From CAZNGF01 sp964572855 (GTDB lineage: Bacteria > Bipolaricaulota > Bipolaricaulia > RBG-16-55-9 > JAJCYT01): a stretch of DNA of 18,804 nucleotides. Below the pieces are notes generated by a model, which had not been told where the DNA came from, made no database searches, and was given only the letters and a program-made list of their open reading frames with translations. Shown piece by piece: positions 13,497-18,804 of this stretch. Each line of letters begins with the position of its first letter. The stretch's first letter is position 1. The stretch is from NCBI GenBank assembly GCA_964572855.1, contig CAZNGF010000057.1, positions 1 through 18,804 of the forward strand, given 5' to 3'. The translations under genes were made by a program, and so were the position numbers.

Positions 13497-14120
13497 ATGG
13501 AAACGCTCATCTGCGACGTCGACAACACGATCTGCGACACCCGCCCGCGCGTACGGCGCTGCCTGGAGCAAATCAGCCGGGGCGAGGTATACGCACGCAG
13601 TTCGAACCGCTACGGGGGCTTCAAGGAACACCTCGCCCCCGACGAGCTCCAGCGCTTCTTCAAGGTCTTCCTGTCGGACGAGTGGCTGGACGCCGACGCG
13701 CCGTTGCCCGGCGCCGCCGAGACGCTGCGGGCCTGGCTCGAAGGGGGGCGGGCGCTCGTCTACCTGACGGGCCGGCACGACGCGCCGGGCGACTCCATGC
13801 GCGCCGGGACGCTACGCTGGTTCGCCGCGCACGGCTTCCCGCTCCCCAACGGGGCGACGCGCTTGATCATGAAGCGGACCCGTTTCGAAAACGACCTGGA
13901 CCACAAGCGCGCCGCCCTGGAGGCGCTGCCCGCCGAGCTCGAGGCGCGCTTCGGCCTGGGCGACCTGCCGCAGGAGGGCCCCCTCTACGGGGAGGCGGGC
14001 ATTCGTCCGATCCTGCTGAGCGCGGTGGGGATGTTTCCGGTCGCATCGCTCCGGCGCAGCCACCCCGAAGTCATCGTGGCCGCCGACTGGGGCGAGGTCG
14101 CGGCGCACTTGGGCATCTGA
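13497..14120 (+). CDS. HAD-superfamily hydrolase-like protein
   Basis: This 207-residue protein begins 11 bases after the short beta-helix gene and is probably its operon partner. HAD motif I is CDVDNTICDT, with Asp7 the nucleophile and Asp9 the acid/base. Motif II is VYLTGR, with Thr91. A Lys for motif III is available at 126 or 137 (LIMKRTRFENDLDHKRAAL). The usual acidic motif IV (GDxxxD) is not clear; LYGEAGIRPILLSAVGM (163-179) is at that place and offers only Glu166. It is a cytoplasmic protein without a signal peptide. A small-molecule phosphatase is the default guess, but the substrate is unknown. The ribosome binding site is weak, which suggests translational coupling. Confidence 0.78.
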   Translation: METLICDVDNTICDTRPRVRRCLEQISRGEVYARSSNRYGGFKEHLAPDELQRFFKVFLSDEWLDADAPLPGAAETLRAWLEGGRALVYLTGRHDAPGDSMRAGTLRWFAAHGFPLPNGATRLIMKRTRFENDLDHKRAALEALPAELEARFGLGDLPQEGPLYGEAGIRPILLSAVGMFPVASLRRSHPEVIVAADWGEVAAHLGI

Positions 14121-14142
14121 GCGAGAAGCTTTTCATCTGCGG

Positions 14143-15537
14143 TTAAGCCCGAATCCGCTGCACCAGCCGATCGAACTCGTTTTCAAACCCCTTGGACGCG
14201 TGGCGCGCCTTGCCGCCGAGCACGAGCTGGTTGCCCTCGCGGTCCAAGTGGACCCAGACCTGACGGTGTTTGAAGTAGAGGTGCACCAGGATCCCCACAA
14301 TCATGAGGCCGAAGCCCAGGAGCGCGACCTCCATGCCGGGGTCGAAGTTGACCTGGATGCCGGTGTATTCCGGCGCGGTCATGCCCGTGAGGAAGAAGCG
14401 ATAGGGGGCGTCCGAGAGCATGCGTTGCAGCTCGGGCATCTGGGAAAAGCTCCAGGTGCGGAACAGGAGCTCGTTTTGTCCGTTGTAGACCTGCAGGAAG
14501 ACGGCGGGGTTGTCGAGCCGCTGGGTGCGGCTGTAGGCGATCTGGTTCTCGGTGAGCGCGAAGTCGGGCAGGAAGGCCCCGACCCGCACGCGCAGGTTCT
14601 GCTCGGGGAGCTCGAAGACCCCGTCCACCTGGGCCTGGTACTCCCCCAGCGAGGTGCCGTCCGGCGTTTCGACCCGCACGGTCACGCGCGCGGCGTTCTC
14701 CCAGTCGTTGCCGAAGGAGGATTGGAAGAACTCGACGCCGGCGTGGGACATGGGCTGGTTGACCTGGATCGTCTCGGTTTTTACCGCCCGCCCGCCCTCG
14801 AGCACGGTCAGGGAAGAGTGCCAGTCCATCACGCGCTCGGTCTCGGCGTAGTTCTCGCTCCAAAAGTCCTTGACCAGAACCTGGAAGTCCCGGCCCGGCA
14901 CGTCGAACGTCTGCCCCTTGTGCGCCACCTCGAACACGCGATAGCCCAGCGTCGCGGTCAGCAGGCCGCCGACCAGCACGACCAGAATGCCCACGTGGAA
15001 GACATCGATACCGAAGCGCTCCCAGCGCCACTTCTCGGCCAGGAGTTGGTCGCCCTCACGGCGCACGCGGTAGTGGCGCTTGCGCAGGGCTTGGCGCGCG
15101 CGCTCCAGGGCGCCCTCGCCGTCGGCCGGCGTGACGGCGTGCGCGGCCATGCGCTCGAAGGCCTCCGGCCGCTTGGGCCGCTGGCCCAGCCGCGCGTAGC
15201 GCATCGAGGCCTTGAGCCGCTTCCCCGTGCAGGCCGTCATGTTGACGAAGAACAGCAGGATCAGGAAGACGAAGTAGGTCGAGCTGAAGATTTGATCGAG
15301 CTGGACCGCCTGGATCCAGCGGTACCCCTCGACGCCGTACTGCTCGATGTAGTCCACGGCGCGCGTCTTGTCGGCCTGCGGCACGAGCGTCCCGGCCACG
15401 CCGAGCAGCGCGAGCAGGCTGATGAGCACGATCGCCAGCCGGATCGAGGTGAAAAACTTCCAGAGGTCGGCGCGCACGCGGCGCGGGAACGAAGACCCGT
15501 TGGAGCGGTCGGCGCGCGCTTCGGCCTGCGTGCTCAT
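14143..15537 (-). CDS. resB: ResB/Ccs1, cytochrome c maturation (system II) membrane protein
   Basis: ResB works with ResC/CcsA to move heme across the membrane and attach it to apocytochromes c. The 464-residue protein has four membrane segments at about 34-53, 84-102, 178-199 and 402-423. A large extracytoplasmic domain lies between the third and fourth. The start of TM3, IDVFHVGILVVLVGG, holds His181, and TM4 ends with HLYFKHRQVWVHLD with His419; these are the likely heme-contacting positions. GVAGTLVPQ after TM1 and MSHAGVEFFQSSFG in the soluble domain are typical. The ATG is one base after the resA stop, so the two are co-translated. No resC/ccsA lies in this direction; the next gene is convergent. 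Confidence 0.93.
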   Translation of the reverse strand: MSTQAEARADRSNGSSFPRRVRADLWKFFTSIRLAIVLISLLALLGVAGTLVPQADKTRAVDYIEQYGVEGYRWIQAVQLDQIFSSTYFVFLILLFFVNMTACTGKRLKASMRYARLGQRPKRPEAFERMAAHAVTPADGEGALERARQALRKRHYRVRREGDQLLAEKWRWERFGIDVFHVGILVVLVGGLLTATLGYRVFEVAHKGQTFDVPGRDFQVLVKDFWSENYAETERVMDWHSSLTVLEGGRAVKTETIQVNQPMSHAGVEFFQSSFGNDWENAARVTVRVETPDGTSLGEYQAQVDGVFELPEQNLRVRVGAFLPDFALTENQIAYSRTQRLDNPAVFLQVYNGQNELLFRTWSFSQMPELQRMLSDAPYRFFLTGMTAPEYTGIQVNFDPGMEVALLGFGLMIVGILVHLYFKHRQVWVHLDREGNQLVLGGKARHASKGFENEFDRLVQRIRA

Positions 15538-15538
15538 G

Positions 15539-16186
15539 TCATTCGAGCGCGTCGGTGATCTTGCGGAAGCCGTTCAGGATGTCTGACTCGCTCATGGCCC
15601 CTTCCCACACCCCGCGGATGACGCCGCGCTCGTCGATCCAGAACGTGGCCGGCAGGCCCGTGAGCCGATACTGCACGAAGGCGCGGCCGTCGCGGTCCAT
15701 CAGGTTGGGGTAGTCCACGTCGTAGCGGGCCAGGAAGCGGCGCACGTCATCGTCGGACTCGCCCCAGTTGACGCCCAGCAACTGCACCCGGTCCCCGTAC
15801 TTGGCCGAGAAGCGTTGCAGGTCCGGCATCTCCTTGCGGCACGGCGGGCACCACGTGGCCCAGAAGTTGAGCAGGACGGGCGTACCGCGGTGCGCGCTCA
15901 ACGTGACGGGCTCGCCGTCGAGGCTTTCGAGCGTAAAGTCCGGCGCCGGCGCGCCGAGCCGGGGGGCGGGCGCGGCCGTCTCGTCCACCTCGGCGGATTT
16001 GTCCAGGAACGCGCCCTGGCTGCTGGTCACGATCAGCTGGCTCGTGTTGACCGCGGTCTCGCCGCGCTGGCGCGGGTCGGCGCCCTGCTCGCTGAACAGG
16101 TAGGAATGCGTGGCCATCCCCAGCACGAGCACGCCCGAGAGGGCCAGCACGCCAACCAACGCGAAGCGGACGATGTTTGTGTTCAT
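15539..16186 (-). CDS. resA: ResA/TlpA-like membrane-anchored thiol-disulfide oxidoreductase
   Basis: The 215-residue protein has an N-terminal membrane anchor (about 7-27, no cleavage motif), a linker rich in Ala and Pro, and a thioredoxin-fold domain from about 78. The redox motif is WCPPC (112-116) in VLLNFWATWCPPCRKEMP, the cis-proline is Pro179 (GLPATF), and Glu87 in APDFTLESLDG is at the place of a conserved ResA residue. It would reduce the heme-binding cysteines of apocytochrome c outside the membrane. Its stop is one base from the resB start, which supports the ResA role over a general TlpA. A promoter lies just upstream and the leader is very short. Confidence 0.93.
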   Translation of the reverse strand: MNTNIVRFALVGVLALSGVLVLGMATHSYLFSEQGADPRQRGETAVNTSQLIVTSSQGAFLDKSAEVDETAAPAPRLGAPAPDFTLESLDGEPVTLSAHRGTPVLLNFWATWCPPCRKEMPDLQRFSAKYGDRVQLLGVNWGESDDDVRRFLARYDVDYPNLMDRDGRAFVQYRLTGLPATFWIDERGVIRGVWEGAMSESDILNGFRKITDALE

Positions 16187-16201
16187 GGGAACCCCGTGGG
16201 G

Positions 16202-16230
16202 AGTATATCAGCCGCGTCCGGGGCGGGCAA
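16202..16230 (-). promoter_or_regulatory. Promoter of resA-resB
   Basis: On the minus strand TTGCCC (16230-16225) and TATACT (16207-16202) are separated by 17 bases. The predicted start near 16195 is only about nine bases before the ATG at 16186, so the message would be almost leaderless. Confidence 0.5.
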
Positions 16231-16298
16231 CGAAACGGCGCATGCGGCCTCCGTTTGCCGCGGAAGGCCGCGGCCGCCGGCGCGCGCCCCGCCCTTAA

Positions 16299-16328
16299 TT
16301 GGCAGTCAAAACACTTTTCTGCTAACAT
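16299..16328 (+). promoter_or_regulatory. Promoter of hsp20-lon
   Basis: TTGGCA (16299-16304) and TAACAT (16323-16328) are separated by 18 bases. The local AT-rich patch contrasts with the GC-rich flanks. Start of transcription near 16335 leaves about 23 bases before the hsp20 ATG. No CIRCE-type inverted repeat was seen. Confidence 0.5.
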
Positions 16329-16357
16329 GGTCGCGATCCTGGAACCGGGAGTGCGAT

Positions 16358-16707
16358 ATGTCCCGCAAATACCGACACCATGAGGTTTCCATGTTCTCCC
16401 CCGCGCCGCACCCGTCCGAGCGTTGGGCGCCGTCGATGGACGTGTTCGAGACCGAGCGCGAGTACGTCGTCAAGCTCGAGGTGCCCGGCGTGCGCAAGCA
16501 GGACCTGAAGGTCGGCTTCCGCGACAACACGCTCACGGTGGCCGGCGAGCGCCGGGAGGACGACCCCGGCGCCAAGGTGAGCTTCCTGCGCATGGAGATC
16601 GGTTACGGCGAGTTCCGGCGCGAGATCCGCTTTCACCACACGGTCGACCGCGAAGGCGTGAAAGCGCACTACAACGAGGGCTTTTTGAAGGTGGTGTTGC
16701 CGAAACG

Positions 16708-16711
<4 letters not shown>
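16358..16711 (+). CDS. Small heat shock protein (Hsp20/alpha-crystallin family)
   Basis: The 117-residue protein is an ATP-independent holdase chaperone. The alpha-crystallin domain runs from about 25 to 115: MDVFETEREYVVKLEVPGV, then DLKVGFRDNTLTVAGERR, IGYGEFRREIRF and the final YNEGFLKVVLPK. The N-terminal arm is short. The protein ends right after KVVLPKR, so the usual C-terminal extension with an I-x-I motif is absent. The start at 16358 is supported by GGGAG six bases upstream. Its TGA overlaps the lon ATG by four bases (ATGA), coupling a chaperone to the main quality-control protease. Confidence 0.93.

Positions 16712-18804
<2,093 letters not shown>

Noticed and set aside
14200..15558. 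452-residue plus-strand frame opposite resB
   Set aside because: It is a shadow of a gene with clear membrane segments and family motifs. The product is His/Val/Leu/Gly rich without any recognisable domain.
16327..16383. Short 18-codon frame overlapping the hsp20 start, considered as a leader peptide
   Set aside because: Its ATG overlaps the predicted -10 box, so the transcript would start downstream of it.

Overview
The window is about 18.8 kb of high-GC bacterial chromosome, judged by eye. It is densely coded, has short gaps, and is cut inside a gene at both ends (uvrB at the left, lon at the right). Two tRNA genes with encoded CCA ends, sigma70-like promoters, a lipoprotein signal and system II (ResA/ResB) cytochrome c maturation genes suggest a free-living, respiring, probably Gram-negative bacterium. 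The phylum cannot be fixed from the sequence. There is no sign of phage, insertion sequences, plasmid functions or a CRISPR array.

Left part (1-3800): the 5' end of uvrB (minus); an N-formylglutamate amidohydrolase-like protein and a DUF2188-type small protein (both plus); tRNA-Asn(GUU) (minus, own promoter); a predicted purine-type phosphoribosyltransferase (plus); a Crp/Fnr-family regulator (minus); and a 91-residue protein of unknown function (minus).

Middle part (3900-8580), mostly minus strand: a lipoprotein with three Cys-Cys pairs; then, in transcription order, an exported unknown protein, a Nudix protein and an eIF2B-like protein, the last two coupled by a 4-base overlap. Three perfect inverted repeats lie between the exported protein and the Nudix gene. 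One of them buries the Nudix ribosome binding site. tRNA-Leu(CAG) (plus) and gatA (minus) follow.

Right-centre part (8640-14120), plus strand: an apparent three-gene operon from one good promoter. It encodes two large exported right-handed beta-helix proteins of 944 and 621 residues and a HAD-family protein. The two beta-helix proteins are tandem paralogs with matching ends. They differ by about 14 helix turns of 22-23 residues, and the longer one carries a His-Pro in place of Asn-Gly about every fourth turn. This is the least ordinary part of the window.

Right end (14143-18804): resA-resB (minus), with no resC/ccsA beside them, and a divergent hsp20-lon pair (plus) whose genes overlap by 4 bases and form a proteostasis operon. 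Several mapped promoters are strong -35/-10 pairs with 17-18 bp spacers.
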